64,000 bases of DNA. It comes from Stieleria marina (GTDB lineage: Bacteria > Planctomycetota > Planctomycetia > Pirellulales > Pirellulaceae). This document shows positions 29,301-37,645 of the stretch, one piece after another (the first letter of the stretch is position 1; each line of letters opens with the position of its first letter). The position numbers and the translations under genes were made by a program. The DNA lies in the NCBI GenBank assembly GCA_007741555.1, contig CP036526.1, positions 1,984,001 through 2,048,000 on the forward strand. The letters are read 5' to 3'. The notes under the pieces were generated by a model. It searched no databases. It worked only from the letters and a program-made list of their open reading frames with translations, and was not told the origin of the DNA.

Positions 29301-29764
29301 TGGGCCTGAGCGGCTCGATTGACGTCGACCAGAAAGTCAATGACCTTTTCACTTTTGGTTGGCAGCGTTTTGACCCATTGCTGCAAAAGTGGCGTGATCG
29401 GCTCGGCTTCCAAGTACGGCGCAAGCTGCACTTTCAAATCGTGGTCGTAGTCGAACGGCCAGAAGCTAGCGGTATCGTCGACGAAAAAGTCGAACGGATT
29501 GATCACCGTCATCTCGGCGATCAAGTCAACTTTGACGACGAACCGATCCGTTGGTTTGGGGAACACAAGTCGAGCGACTGGATTGGCAAACGGATCTTGT
29601 TGCCAGTTCAGAAAGTGCTCTTCCGGTTCGATACGAAAATCGTAGGCCGTGATTTCGGTGCGGCCGTGGTAGGCGGGCTTTAAACGCACCAATTGCGGGC
29701 CGAGCGAAATGAAGCGATCGTAGTGATAGCTTGTGTGGTGCCGAAGTGCGACGCGGATCGTCAT
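26354..29764 (-). CDS. Transglutaminase-like protein fused to a DUF2126 putative amidoligase domain
   Basis: This 1136-aa protein is the largest of the cluster. Residues 1 to about 290 are a transglutaminase-like module with the complete triad: C180 in GSGSCRDSAW, H229 in CDLHAWTEV and D245 in VGLDPTSG. Residues about 310-1110 are the DUF2126 region, classed as a putative amidoligase with a glutamine-synthetase-like fold; visible blocks include LTMGGEPTF, GQGKWYPGESLPRWAL and LDGLHTGTGGGAHIVMGG. An acidic insert (ENDANDEDDDFGDP) lies near residue 615-625. It has no signal peptide. Its start overlaps the alpha-E gene stop by 4 bp and the fusion ATP-grasp gene follows after 39 bp, consistent with one operon. 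The predicted chemistry is amide-bond formation paired with bond cleavage or transfer; the substrate is unknown. Confidence 0.92.
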   Translation of the reverse strand: MTIRVALRHHTSYHYDRFISLGPQLVRLKPAYHGRTEITAYDFRIEPEEHFLNWQQDPFANPVARLVFPKPTDRFVVKVDLIAEMTVINPFDFFVDDTASFWPFDYDHDLKVQLAPYLEAEPITPLLQQWVKTLPTKSEKVIDFLVDVNRAAQAQVDYTVRMEPGVQTPEETLKIGSGSCRDSAWLLVQAFRHLGMASRFVSGYLIQLAPDQKPVDGPEGPTDDFCDLHAWTEVYLPGAGWVGLDPTSGLMAGEGHIPLACTPSYSGAAPITGGHEACEVTFGHEMSVTRVQSETRVSKPYSDAQWAEVMRVGADVDKRLVDSDVRLTMGGEPTFIAIDNADDPQWNTDAVGEDKRVRSNMLLMRLREKYGFGAMLHYGQGKWYPGESLPRWALTCLWRRDGEPVWQNPALIADEGVDYGHDHTDAKRFTKHLAEELGVNVKCSFPVYEDTFHYLWREQRLPVDTEPTKAELEDPNEREMMVRTFTRGLGKPVGYVMPLRRAWWQAKAPWESSRWPVRSQKLFLVPGNSPIGLRLPLDTLPGKAINTTANSSYIDPFATREPLSQARTILQDRYSDDILTDEEKLVNDPLRKQLQKEAEEHAKELKKILHENDANDEDDDFGDPGEAITGEVIPTALCVEARYGRLYIFLPPTQRIEDYLDLITAIEQTCSDLNLPVILEGYLPPTDDRLEYFKITPDPGVIEVNVQPSGSWDQLVDLVETMYDEARHCRLGADKFDLDGLHTGTGGGAHIVMGGSTPADSPFVRRPDLLGSMIRFWHNHPAMSYLFSGKFIGPTSQAPRMDEARPDAVNEMDIALAQLDKLTPAEPPWMVDRLFRDLLVDLTGNTHRAEICIDKLYSPDSPTGRLGLLELRAFEMPPHAQMNLVQQLLIRSIVAAFWDSPLHTPLTRWGTGIYDRYLLPHFVWNDMVNLIGELNDRGIAMDAEWFVPQFNFRFAKIGEMTRDGVNLELRSAIEPWFLMGEEPAGGGTARYVDASMERLQVTVDGFDPNRHAILCQGHQVPMHETDIAGRFIAGVKYRAWQPPRCLHPTIAVDTPLQFDIVDRNRRHSVGGCRYHVSHPAGLTYDKLPINASEAETRRATRFTAGTVTGGVVDVPPLPPTISPNEYPVTFDLRKVT

Positions 29765-30711
29765 GCGTTAACTGGTGAGTTGAAGTAATCTTGATGGAGC
29801 GATGCACTAGCGGCATTTAACTCGACTTGAATCATGTCAATGAATTCATGCATGCCGCCTGCAATGACTTCTTTGACGCTGGTGTGTGCCAATCGGTGTC
29901 GAAGCGCCGCAACCTGTTTGGGGGCATCGCGAAGCGTGTGTGTGCAAGATGTCTTCTCGATCTGGCGAAGCGACCAGTCGGCCCCAGCGACGCAGGATCG
30001 AATGGATCGCGGGAATTCGGGATGAAACAAAAAGAACTCGATGACCTTTTTGACGCTGATGACTTGATGTTCACGGCGATACGCTTCAAAACCACTGATG
30101 GCGGCCAATAATTCGGACCACTGCAATTCGTCCACGACGGTTCCGACGTCTTCTAGTCGTGGCAGAAGGTTGAAATACTTGACGTCCAAGATTCGCGACG
30201 TCTTGTCGGCGCGTTCCAGTAAACGCCCCACATTGAGAAAATGCCAGCGCAGATCGTGCGTCATTGTGCTGTCGATGATTCCGGTCCACATCAGCGCATG
30301 TTTGCGGACTTGATCAAAGAACTCAGCTGTCGGGTCGGTTAACTGTGCTGCGGTCGAATCGTTGACAAAGTGATAAAAGTCATTCAGTTCTTCAAAGACT
30401 TCGGTTGAGAGCGATTCACGCACCGACTTGGCGTTTTCACGAGCGGCACGCAAACAAGTCAACATGGAACTGTGGTAGTTCAGGTCAAACGCCAAAAACG
30501 TCACGACCGAATGGGCATCGATGGTCGCGTAGTGTTCTTCGTACCATTCGTTGTCACCGGTAACGCGCACCAATGGCTCCCAAGGATCAACCATGTTTTC
30601 AGGTTGATCCAAGATCATGTGCAGCGTGACTTCCAGAAAACGAGCGTGGTTTTCAGCCCGTTCGACTTGTCGGGACATCCAATAGATTGATTCAGCGACG
30701 CGGGATAGCAT
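29761..30711 (-). CDS. Stand-alone alpha-E (DUF403) helical protein
   Basis: The product is 316 aa from the ATG at 30711. An upstream in-frame start adds 19 residues, but this start places the family hallmark at the very N-terminus (MLSRVAESIYWMSRQVERAE), as is usual. It is predicted all-alpha and soluble. The alpha-E family occurs almost only beside or fused to circularly permuted ATP-grasp proteins and has been proposed to take part in the same peptide-ligation process; its biochemical activity is unknown. It lies 96 bp downstream of the stand-alone ATP-grasp gene and overlaps the DUF2126 gene by 4 bp. Confidence 0.92.
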   Translation of the reverse strand: MLSRVAESIYWMSRQVERAENHARFLEVTLHMILDQPENMVDPWEPLVRVTGDNEWYEEHYATIDAHSVVTFLAFDLNYHSSMLTCLRAARENAKSVRESLSTEVFEELNDFYHFVNDSTAAQLTDPTAEFFDQVRKHALMWTGIIDSTMTHDLRWHFLNVGRLLERADKTSRILDVKYFNLLPRLEDVGTVVDELQWSELLAAISGFEAYRREHQVISVKKVIEFFLFHPEFPRSIRSCVAGADWSLRQIEKTSCTHTLRDAPKQVAALRHRLAHTSVKEVIAGGMHEFIDMIQVELNAASASLHQDYFNSPVNA

Positions 30712-30807
30712 CGAATTGCCTTTGTTTAAAAAGCGAATGGTGGAGGGCCAGAAGCCATGAGTGACCAAAGATGGATCTCGGCCCCATTGTCTTAGGTCGA
30801 GGTGATC

Positions 30808-32343
30808 TTAAGTCGAGGCGGTGGGTTGGCCATCATCGGCAGCCACCCAGGTATCTTTGCTGCCGCCGCCTTGTGATGAATTGACGACCAGCGAACCTTT
30901 TCGCAGGGCCACGCGTGTCAAACCGCCGGGCAAAACCCAAACATCGTCCGGGCTGCTGCAAAGGATGTAAGGGCGCAGGTCAACGTGGCGGCCCTCCATT
31001 TGTCCATCGACGATCGTTGGTACACGCGAGAGCTGCAAGGTTGGCTGGGCGATCCAATTGCGAGGATTTTTGCGGATGTTGTCCGCAAATTCGCCACGTT
31101 CCTTTTCGCTTGCATGCGGGCCGATCAAAATTCCGTACCCGCCCGATTCCGCGGCTGCTTTGACCACCAATTCGTCCAAGTGATTCAAGACGTACTCTCG
31201 GTCTTCGTCACGCGAGCAAAGGTAAGTCGAAACGTTAGGCAAAATCATTTCTTCGCCCAAATAGTACTTGATCATATTGGGAACAAACGCGTAAATGACT
31301 TTGTCGTCCGCGACCCCGGTTCCCGGAGCGTTCGCCAATGTCACATTGCCGGCTTGGTACGCTTTCATCAAACCGGCGACGCCCAGCAACGAATCTGGGT
31401 TGAACACTTCGGGGTCGATGAAAGTATCGTCGACGCGGCGGTAGATCACATGGACTTGTTGCAAACCCGCCGTGGTCCGCATGTAGACCTTCTCGTTTTC
31501 AACGGTCAGGTCGCGGCCTTCGACGAGCTCGATGCCCATTTGCTGAGCCAAAAACGAGTGTTCGTAGTATGCGCTGTTGAATACTCCTGGTGTCAGCAGT
31601 GCAACCATCGGGTCCGTGATGCCGCTGGGAGCCACTGCTTTGAGCATCGAGTACAACCGCGCCGGGTAGTCCGCTACCGGGCGAACCCGTGACGCACCGA
31701 ACACTTCAGGGAAGTTGCGTTTCATGACGTGGCGATTTTGCAGCACGTATGACACGCCCGAAGGACAACGCAGGTTGTCTTCTAAAACAAATACATTGCC
31801 GGAATTGTCACGCACCAAGTCCGTGCCAGTGATGTGGCACCAGACGCCATTGGGCGGCTTAAGCCCTTTGCACTGCGGCAGATATGCAGTGGCCGAGTCG
31901 ATCAGATCCGCGGGGATCACGCCATCGCGGATGATGTTTCGTTCGTTATAGATATCGTCCAAAAAACGATTGAGCGCTCGGATACGCTGTTGAAGTCCGG
32001 CATCGATGCGCTGCCAAAGATTGGCCGACACGATTCGTGGCACGACATCGAAAGGCATGATTTTTTCGGTGCCTTGATTGTCTCCGTAAACCGTAAAGGT
32101 AATGCCCATTCGGTACAAAGCGCGCTCAATCGCCGTCTGTCGCCGCCCCAGTTCGGCCACTCCCATCTGGTTGATCAGGTGGACCAGCATCGACGCATCG
32201 ACGCGAGCAACATTGTCCGACGATACGAGTTCATCAAAGAAGTTTCCGGAATCATATCCGGACAAAGCCGGTAGCGGATTTCCCATCGCATCAACCGTGG
32301 CTGACTGCGATATCGGGGCACTCGATTGCGATTGAAAGGACAT
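30808..32343 (-). CDS. Stand-alone circularly permuted type 2 ATP-grasp protein
   Basis: This 511-aa protein is the first gene of the cluster. Motifs: YGDNQGTEKIMPFDVVPR, GVIPADLI and the metal-binding segment VLEDNLRCPSGVSYVLQNR with E188, D189 and N190, which retains the E-x-N pattern expected for Mg-ATP coordination. Later segments include LANAPGTGVADDK and a C-terminal GGLTRVALRKGSLVVNSSQGG. It should activate a carboxylate as acyl phosphate for amide-bond formation. It differs from the fused ATP-grasp of this operon, which lacks E188 and N190 equivalents. The promoter should be in the divergent gap before the channel gene. Confidence 0.93.
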   Translation of the reverse strand: MSFQSQSSAPISQSATVDAMGNPLPALSGYDSGNFFDELVSSDNVARVDASMLVHLINQMGVAELGRRQTAIERALYRMGITFTVYGDNQGTEKIMPFDVVPRIVSANLWQRIDAGLQQRIRALNRFLDDIYNERNIIRDGVIPADLIDSATAYLPQCKGLKPPNGVWCHITGTDLVRDNSGNVFVLEDNLRCPSGVSYVLQNRHVMKRNFPEVFGASRVRPVADYPARLYSMLKAVAPSGITDPMVALLTPGVFNSAYYEHSFLAQQMGIELVEGRDLTVENEKVYMRTTAGLQQVHVIYRRVDDTFIDPEVFNPDSLLGVAGLMKAYQAGNVTLANAPGTGVADDKVIYAFVPNMIKYYLGEEMILPNVSTYLCSRDEDREYVLNHLDELVVKAAAESGGYGILIGPHASEKERGEFADNIRKNPRNWIAQPTLQLSRVPTIVDGQMEGRHVDLRPYILCSSPDDVWVLPGGLTRVALRKGSLVVNSSQGGGSKDTWVAADDGQPTAST

Positions 32344-32722
32344 GGCAGCTTTCGCTTTTAGGTGCGTCCGTCGACTTCAGTGCATGGGCTGCACGAAAAC
32401 GACTCGGTGTCTTTTAAAATGCCCGTCCGCCAGTCGGGGTCGCCTTATATTACCTGTTTGGCGATGAATACGAGTGGTTGGTTTCACAGTCTTTCTTTGT
32501 TGGAACGCTGATATCCGCAAGCGGTGGCCTAACGGGGAACAGACTTCCAGCCCTACAATACGACACGGATTGGAGATCTTGGTCAATGCAACGTCTCTGA
32601 TCTGAATTAACGCCGAAGGTACGCACTGCAACGAGCCATGAAGGTCAGCAAACTGTCATCCTTGGGCCGTGGCTTGTCGTTTTTTTCTTCTACCGCGTCT
32701 GCGATACGCAAAATTGATTGCT
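32344..32722. other. Divergent intergenic region (ATP-grasp operon / mechanosensitive channel)
   Basis: About 380 bp separate the two start codons. Both promoters are expected here. I saw no convincing operator, riboswitch or small gene. The true channel start could be further downstream, which would enlarge this region. Confidence 0.4.
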
Positions 32723-35700
32723 ATGAAATTGCTCTGCCGCGCACCTGCCTGCCGTCGATTTCTTCGAGTTCGGTCGCTTTTGCGGCAGATGTCAGCCCAG
32801 ATAACGGTGCCGAATCTCACGGAGTTTCGGCGTGTCAGTCCGTTTCGTTGCGTCGGTGTGCCGGGGGCGAGCGAGCTTGCGGCTGATTCTCGCCTGGCAA
32901 TTGCCGCCCTATTGGTTTTCTTTTCCGCTTTGCCCCTTGGTTCCAACCCAGCCAACGGGCAAGTGCTGGCGCCTTTCCTGAATTCGCCGCAGCGGGAAAG
33001 CGACGAATCTACGGAATCCAAATTGGATGCCAAGCCAAAGGCCGAAGCGGCGACGTCTGGTGAAGACGATAAGCCGGTGGTCGCTGCACCGGCAGACACC
33101 GGGGCCGTTTTTAAGACTCTGGCTAGTCGGGTCGAACAATCGCAGCTGAGCGACGAGGACAAGGCGGCGACTCTAGCGACGATCGCGCAAGGCGAGTCGC
33201 AGTTGGCAGAAATACAGACGCAGCAAAAACTCGTCGACGAGCGGACCGATACATTGTCGATCGTCCCACAGCGAGCAAAAAAGCTAACGGAAAAACTAAG
33301 CGAACTGACGAAATTCAAACCTGCGTTGCCAGAGGATCAGACGCTGCCAAATTTGGAAGTTCAGTTGGCCAACGCCGACGCGGAATTGGTGATTGCAAAA
33401 AAAGCCGCCTCCGATGCCGAAACTGCCATGGCACGTGCTACCGGTCGGCACCGCGAGATCGAAACGGAGCTGCCGGCGCTCCAAGAAAAATTGACCACCT
33501 TGACGGTCAAAGACGAAGCAAGCGATGCCGAAAAAGCTGCTTCCCTGCTGGCCCAAGCCAAGCGGGCCGAAACCCAGGTCGCAGTCAAACTGGTCACCGC
33601 ACGAATTGCAGCACTCAATGCCGAAGCAGCGTTGCTGGCTGCCGAAGTCGCGGCCAACATGCCCCAACTGCGACGTGATGTGGCAGTCCGTCAATCAGAG
33701 AACCTGCAGGCTCAGAACGATCTAATCAAAACCGCGGTCGAAAAGAAACGTGCCGTCGAAGCCGCCAAACGAGTCGAGTCCGCCAATGAACAACTTGCGA
33801 CATTGCATCCGGCGCTTCAGCCGATTGGCGAAAAGAATAAAAAGCTGGCCAAAGATAGCCAGACGCTTGCCAAAGACATCGAAGCCGTCCGACTTTTGCT
33901 GGAAGAACGCACGCTCAAATTGGAACAGTTGGAGTCGTCGCTCAAGCAAGCCGAAACCCGTGTCGATACGGTCGGACTAACCGATGCGGTCGGGGCGATG
34001 TTGCGTAATTTGAAACAGGGGTTGCCTAGCGCTGGCGAGTTTCATTTGCGAGCAGCAGAGCGACAGACGCTGATCAATGACACTCAGTATGAACTTTTTG
34101 AGTTGACGGATTTGCGTAACAAACGCTTGGAGCTCATGGTCGATCAGATCTTTGCCACCGCCAATCCTCCCATGAGTCTGCAGCAACGGGCAGACCTTAG
34201 CGGTGAAGCGAAAGAACTATTGCAGCAGCAACGCGCCGATTTTTTGGATCCCGCGATTCGGACGCAGACCAATTACTTCAACGCTCTAGTCTCGCTTTCA
34301 ACGGTTGAGCAACAGATTTTAAAAACGGTCGAGAGCATTCGTCTGTATGTCGACGAACGCGTTTTGTGGGTGCGAAGCACCAAACCACTTACGTCGCAAC
34401 TGTCGCAGTGGTTTCAGAATCGCGAACCTGAAGCATCGCAGCTGATGCCATCTTCGGACGAAGGGTGGTTCTTGCATTCGGCGGCCTGGGATGGTGCTTG
34501 GCAGCGATTGTTTGACGAAGTCAAACGTCGATTCTTTTTGTGGCTTGCGTCGGTCGTGGCGCTGATCGCGCTGTTGCGATTGCGAGTGTCGCTGCGAAAA
34601 GAAATCGCTGATTTGGGGCATCAGGTCAGCCAAGCGGGCTACACCCGATTTGGCCCCACGATGAAAACCATTCTGCTGACCGTCCTGACGGCGGCTCCGT
34701 TGTTTTTGATTTTTGCGTTTCTCAGCTGGCGGCTCCACGCGGTTGCGGGCGGCATTACGGGCATGAACGCGCTCTCGCGAGCCGCGTTCGCGTTTGCACT
34801 GGGTTACTTTCCGGCGGAAATCTTGCGTCAAATTTGCCGTCCCAAAGGGCTGGCCGAAAGTCACTTTGCGCTGCCCAGCAACAAGGTCGCAATCGTGCGA
34901 CGAAACATGCGTTTGATCCTGTTCATCGTGATTCCCCTGCTAACCGCTGCTAGTTTTCTTGATACAAGCGGCTTGGCTTTTGGACGCGACACATTGACCA
35001 GATGTTTCTTCATTGCGGCGATGATTGCTTTGGCATTGATCGTGGCGAGGCTGTTTAATCCGCAGCACGGCGTGTTTTCGCAGTTCATTCGTTCGCGACC
35101 AACGGGGTGGGCTGCGCGACTGGTTTTTGTTTGGTATCCGTTGTTGATCGGTTTGCCAGTTGCGTTGGCGATCTTGGCGTTGGTCGGCTACTACTTCACT
35201 AGCCAACAGTTGGGCTGGCGTCTGTATCGCAGTACCGTGGCGTTGTCGATTCTGTCTGTGGTGTCGCTACTAGTCCTGCGCTGGGCGATGTTGCGCCGTC
35301 GACAGCTCAAAATTGATGAACTGCGTCAACGCCGTGCTGCCGCAGCAGAATCTGCTGCCAATTCGGACGCACCACCTGAATTGCTGGACGAAAACAGCAT
35401 CGACTTGAGTAGCCAAGTTCAACAGACACGACAGATTCTGCAAACCGCGATGATCGTTTTCGGGTTGGCCTGGCTGTGGGTTGTGTGGAAAGATGTGGTT
35501 CCCGCACTCGGGCTGTTCGATCGATGGCCGCTTTGGGAATCGACCAAAACAATTTCCGAAATCGTGCCCACCGACGATGGAGGGTCGATTACAAGGACGC
35601 GCGATGTGCCCGAGAAAATTACGATCGCCGATGTTGGTTTTTCACTGCTGTCGTTTGGGCTGATGATCGTAGCGATTCGTGACCTGCCTGGTTTGTTGGA

Positions 35701-36463
35701 CTTTGCCGTCCTCAGGCGCCTTCCATTCGATCGATCGACGCGCTACGCGATCACATCCCTGACAACCTACTTGATCGCCATGCTGGGGCTGATTGTCTGC
35801 TGCTATGGAATCGGTTTGCGATGGAATCAAATCCAATGGATGGCAACGGCGCTGACGTTTGGATTGGCGTTTGGATTGCAAGAAATGTTTGCCAATTTTA
35901 TCGCTGGCATCATCATTCTGTTTGAACAACCGATCCGAGTCGGCGATGTTGTCGAGATCGATGGCGTGACCGGCGTTGTATCGCGGATTCGCATCCGAGC
36001 GACAACCATCACAAGCTGGGATCGCAAAGATTACATCGTCCCCAACAAAGAATTTATCACCGGCAAGCTTCTAAACTGGACTCGCAGTGACGAAATTGCT
36101 CGGCTGACCTTAGAGGTCGGCATTGCCTACGGAGCCAACACCAATTTGGCTCGCGACCTGTTGTTGAAGGCTGCCAATGACCACACCGAAGTGCTTTCGG
36201 AACCGCCGCCAATCGCATCGTTTGAACAGTTCGGTGACAACAGTTTGAACTACAAACTACGCGTTTACATCAAGTCGTACGAAAAGCGTTTTCATGTATC
36301 GCACGATTTGCATACCGCGGTCAACGATCTCTTTGCCGAAGCAAAAATTGAAATCTCGTTCCCACAACGCGATCTGCATCTTCGCACGGTCCCCGAACCA
36401 ATGTTGAAACAGATTGTCGAACATGCCGCCAGCGTTGCAAAGCCAGACGTCGCGAAAGATTAA
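32723..36463 (+). CDS. MscK/MscM-like giant mechanosensitive channel
   Basis: About 1246 aa from the ATG at 32723. The start is uncertain: an upstream GTG at 32669, an ATG at 32789 and a GTG at 32858 are in frame, and the last would place the exporting hydrophobic stretch (LAIAALLVFFSALPLG) at the N-terminus. After it comes a long coiled-coil periplasmic region of several hundred residues, rich in Ala, Glu, Lys and Gln. About ten hydrophobic segments follow. The C-terminus is the canonical MscS core: LQEMFANFIAGIIILFEQP, a beta domain (VGDVVEIDGVTGVVSRIRIR) and SYEKRFHVSHDLH. It should open on membrane tension to release solutes in osmotic downshock, as in MscK (KefA) and YbdG/YjeP relatives. 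It converges with the thioesterase gene 10 bp downstream. Confidence 0.88.
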   Translation: MKLLCRAPACRRFLRVRSLLRQMSAQITVPNLTEFRRVSPFRCVGVPGASELAADSRLAIAALLVFFSALPLGSNPANGQVLAPFLNSPQRESDESTESKLDAKPKAEAATSGEDDKPVVAAPADTGAVFKTLASRVEQSQLSDEDKAATLATIAQGESQLAEIQTQQKLVDERTDTLSIVPQRAKKLTEKLSELTKFKPALPEDQTLPNLEVQLANADAELVIAKKAASDAETAMARATGRHREIETELPALQEKLTTLTVKDEASDAEKAASLLAQAKRAETQVAVKLVTARIAALNAEAALLAAEVAANMPQLRRDVAVRQSENLQAQNDLIKTAVEKKRAVEAAKRVESANEQLATLHPALQPIGEKNKKLAKDSQTLAKDIEAVRLLLEERTLKLEQLESSLKQAETRVDTVGLTDAVGAMLRNLKQGLPSAGEFHLRAAERQTLINDTQYELFELTDLRNKRLELMVDQIFATANPPMSLQQRADLSGEAKELLQQQRADFLDPAIRTQTNYFNALVSLSTVEQQILKTVESIRLYVDERVLWVRSTKPLTSQLSQWFQNREPEASQLMPSSDEGWFLHSAAWDGAWQRLFDEVKRRFFLWLASVVALIALLRLRVSLRKEIADLGHQVSQAGYTRFGPTMKTILLTVLTAAPLFLIFAFLSWRLHAVAGGITGMNALSRAAFAFALGYFPAEILRQICRPKGLAESHFALPSNKVAIVRRNMRLILFIVIPLLTAASFLDTSGLAFGRDTLTRCFFIAAMIALALIVARLFNPQHGVFSQFIRSRPTGWAARLVFVWYPLLIGLPVALAILALVGYYFTSQQLGWRLYRSTVALSILSVVSLLVLRWAMLRRRQLKIDELRQRRAAAAESAANSDAPPELLDENSIDLSSQVQQTRQILQTAMIVFGLAWLWVVWKDVVPALGLFDRWPLWESTKTISEIVPTDDGGSITRTRDVPEKITIADVGFSLLSFGLMIVAIRDLPGLLDFAVLRRLPFDRSTRYAITSLTTYLIAMLGLIVCCYGIGLRWNQIQWMATALTFGLAFGLQEMFANFIAGIIILFEQPIRVGDVVEIDGVTGVVSRIRIRATTITSWDRKDYIVPNKEFITGKLLNWTRSDEIARLTLEVGIAYGANTNLARDLLLKAANDHTEVLSEPPPIASFEQFGDNSLNYKLRVYIKSYEKRFHVSHDLHTAVNDLFAEAKIEISFPQRDLHLRTVPEPMLKQIVEHAASVAKPDVAKD

Positions 36464-36473
36464 GTGGTCTTTG

Positions 36474-37250
36474 TCAGCGAGGACCGATTTGTCGTTGGAG
36501 GTAACGAAGCACGGTTGCGAATTGGTTGTTCACAAAGAAGTGATTGCCTGCGAACTGCCGACAACTGAACTTGGCAGAGGTCTCTTTTTGCCACCCATGG
36601 AGATCATTGATCGACACCATGCGATCATCCGAGCCTCCGATGGCGGTGATTGGGCAAGCGAGCGGTTCGGCATCGCGGTACGCGTAGGTTTCGTAGACAT
36701 GCATGTCGGCGCGGATCGCGGGGAGTACCAGTTCCAGGATGTCTGGGTTGTTACCAATTTCGGGTGGAATCGCGTCATACCAATCCTGTAGCTTGGAAAT
36801 CATGTCTTGATCGGGCAGCGATGCGACTGGATCCGTCACGCTCAGGGCACTGGGAGGGCGACAGGCTGCGACGACCAAGTGTTGGATGTTTCGTCCGCGA
36901 AGACGTAGCTGACATGCAAGTTCGTAGGCAACCACTCCGCCAAAACTGCAGCCGAGAAGTGTCAACGGACGGTCCGCCAATGGGCTACCGGAAACGGCAT
37001 CGGCCAGATGCCCTGCCAACTCAACGGCATTGTCGATTGGGGGATCATGTAGTCGCCCGTCGCGCCCGGGGAGCTGGGCCGCGAAGATGTCCGCTGCATC
37101 GAACTTTGAATTGCGCCAACCGCTGAACGCTGCACTCCCCATGCCGGCGTATGGCAAACAAACGATCGCTCCGGGGGCCGCTGTGTCCGTCAATTGGCTG
37201 AACCAGACGGACTGGCCGGTGCTGGAGTCGCTGCTGTTGGCTCTAGGCAT
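36474..37250 (-). CDS. Type II thioesterase (GrsT-like alpha/beta hydrolase)
   Basis: This 258-aa protein has the type II thioesterase pattern: N-terminal AIVCLPYAGMGSAAFSGW, the nucleophile elbow LLGCSFGG (S102), the acid in GGSDDRMVS (D208 or D209) and the His in FAGNHFFVNN (H237). These enzymes clear wrong acyl groups from carrier proteins of nonribosomal peptide or polyketide synthases. No synthase or carrier protein is in the window, so its partner is unknown; it could also act on free thioesters. An RND-type exporter starts on the other strand 395 bp upstream, a possible export partner. Confidence 0.88.
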   Translation of the reverse strand: MPRANSSDSSTGQSVWFSQLTDTAAPGAIVCLPYAGMGSAAFSGWRNSKFDAADIFAAQLPGRDGRLHDPPIDNAVELAGHLADAVSGSPLADRPLTLLGCSFGGVVAYELACQLRLRGRNIQHLVVAACRPPSALSVTDPVASLPDQDMISKLQDWYDAIPPEIGNNPDILELVLPAIRADMHVYETYAYRDAEPLACPITAIGGSDDRMVSINDLHGWQKETSAKFSCRQFAGNHFFVNNQFATVLRYLQRQIGPR

Positions 37251-37645
37251 TGCTGTGTCTGGAGGAACCGTGTCCGAGGTCAGGGGGAATGTCCGAATTC
37301 GCTTGCGCGATGTTCGTTGGCAGCGAGTATTACAAGATTCTGATGGATCAAGCTCTTGCCCCCGTCTGGATCGACTGCGGGGAAGTTATCAAATGAGGGC
37401 AACGCAAAGAGAGAGCTTTACGCTGCCAGGCCGATGCAGATCGTAACCCGAAGCGTGAGCGAGGAAACCGTCTTCGTGCTCGCATGCGCTGCGAGTGACC
37501 GAGAAAACGCTTCTGCGCCGTGACGCGTTTTGTTCGTGCGGTGCCAGCAAACCAGAGGCGAAGTCGCCTGGGGTGTTTAGGCCAGTCCAGCGGCGTTCTG
37601 GGGCGGCATCTGTAATTTCCGTGCTCAAGCGTTTAAGTTTTCCAC
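37251..37645. other. Divergent intergenic region (thioesterase / RND exporter)
   Basis: About 395 bp lie between the divergent genes. Open frames on both strands here have no recognisable protein. It probably carries promoters for both genes. Confidence 0.4.

Noticed and set aside
32377-32631. 84-codon reverse reading frame in the divergent gap
   Set aside because: Arg/His-rich and unsupported; lies where promoters are expected.
37251-37645. Possible extra gene between thioesterase and RND exporter
   Set aside because: Open frames there are shadows or random, with no conserved motif.
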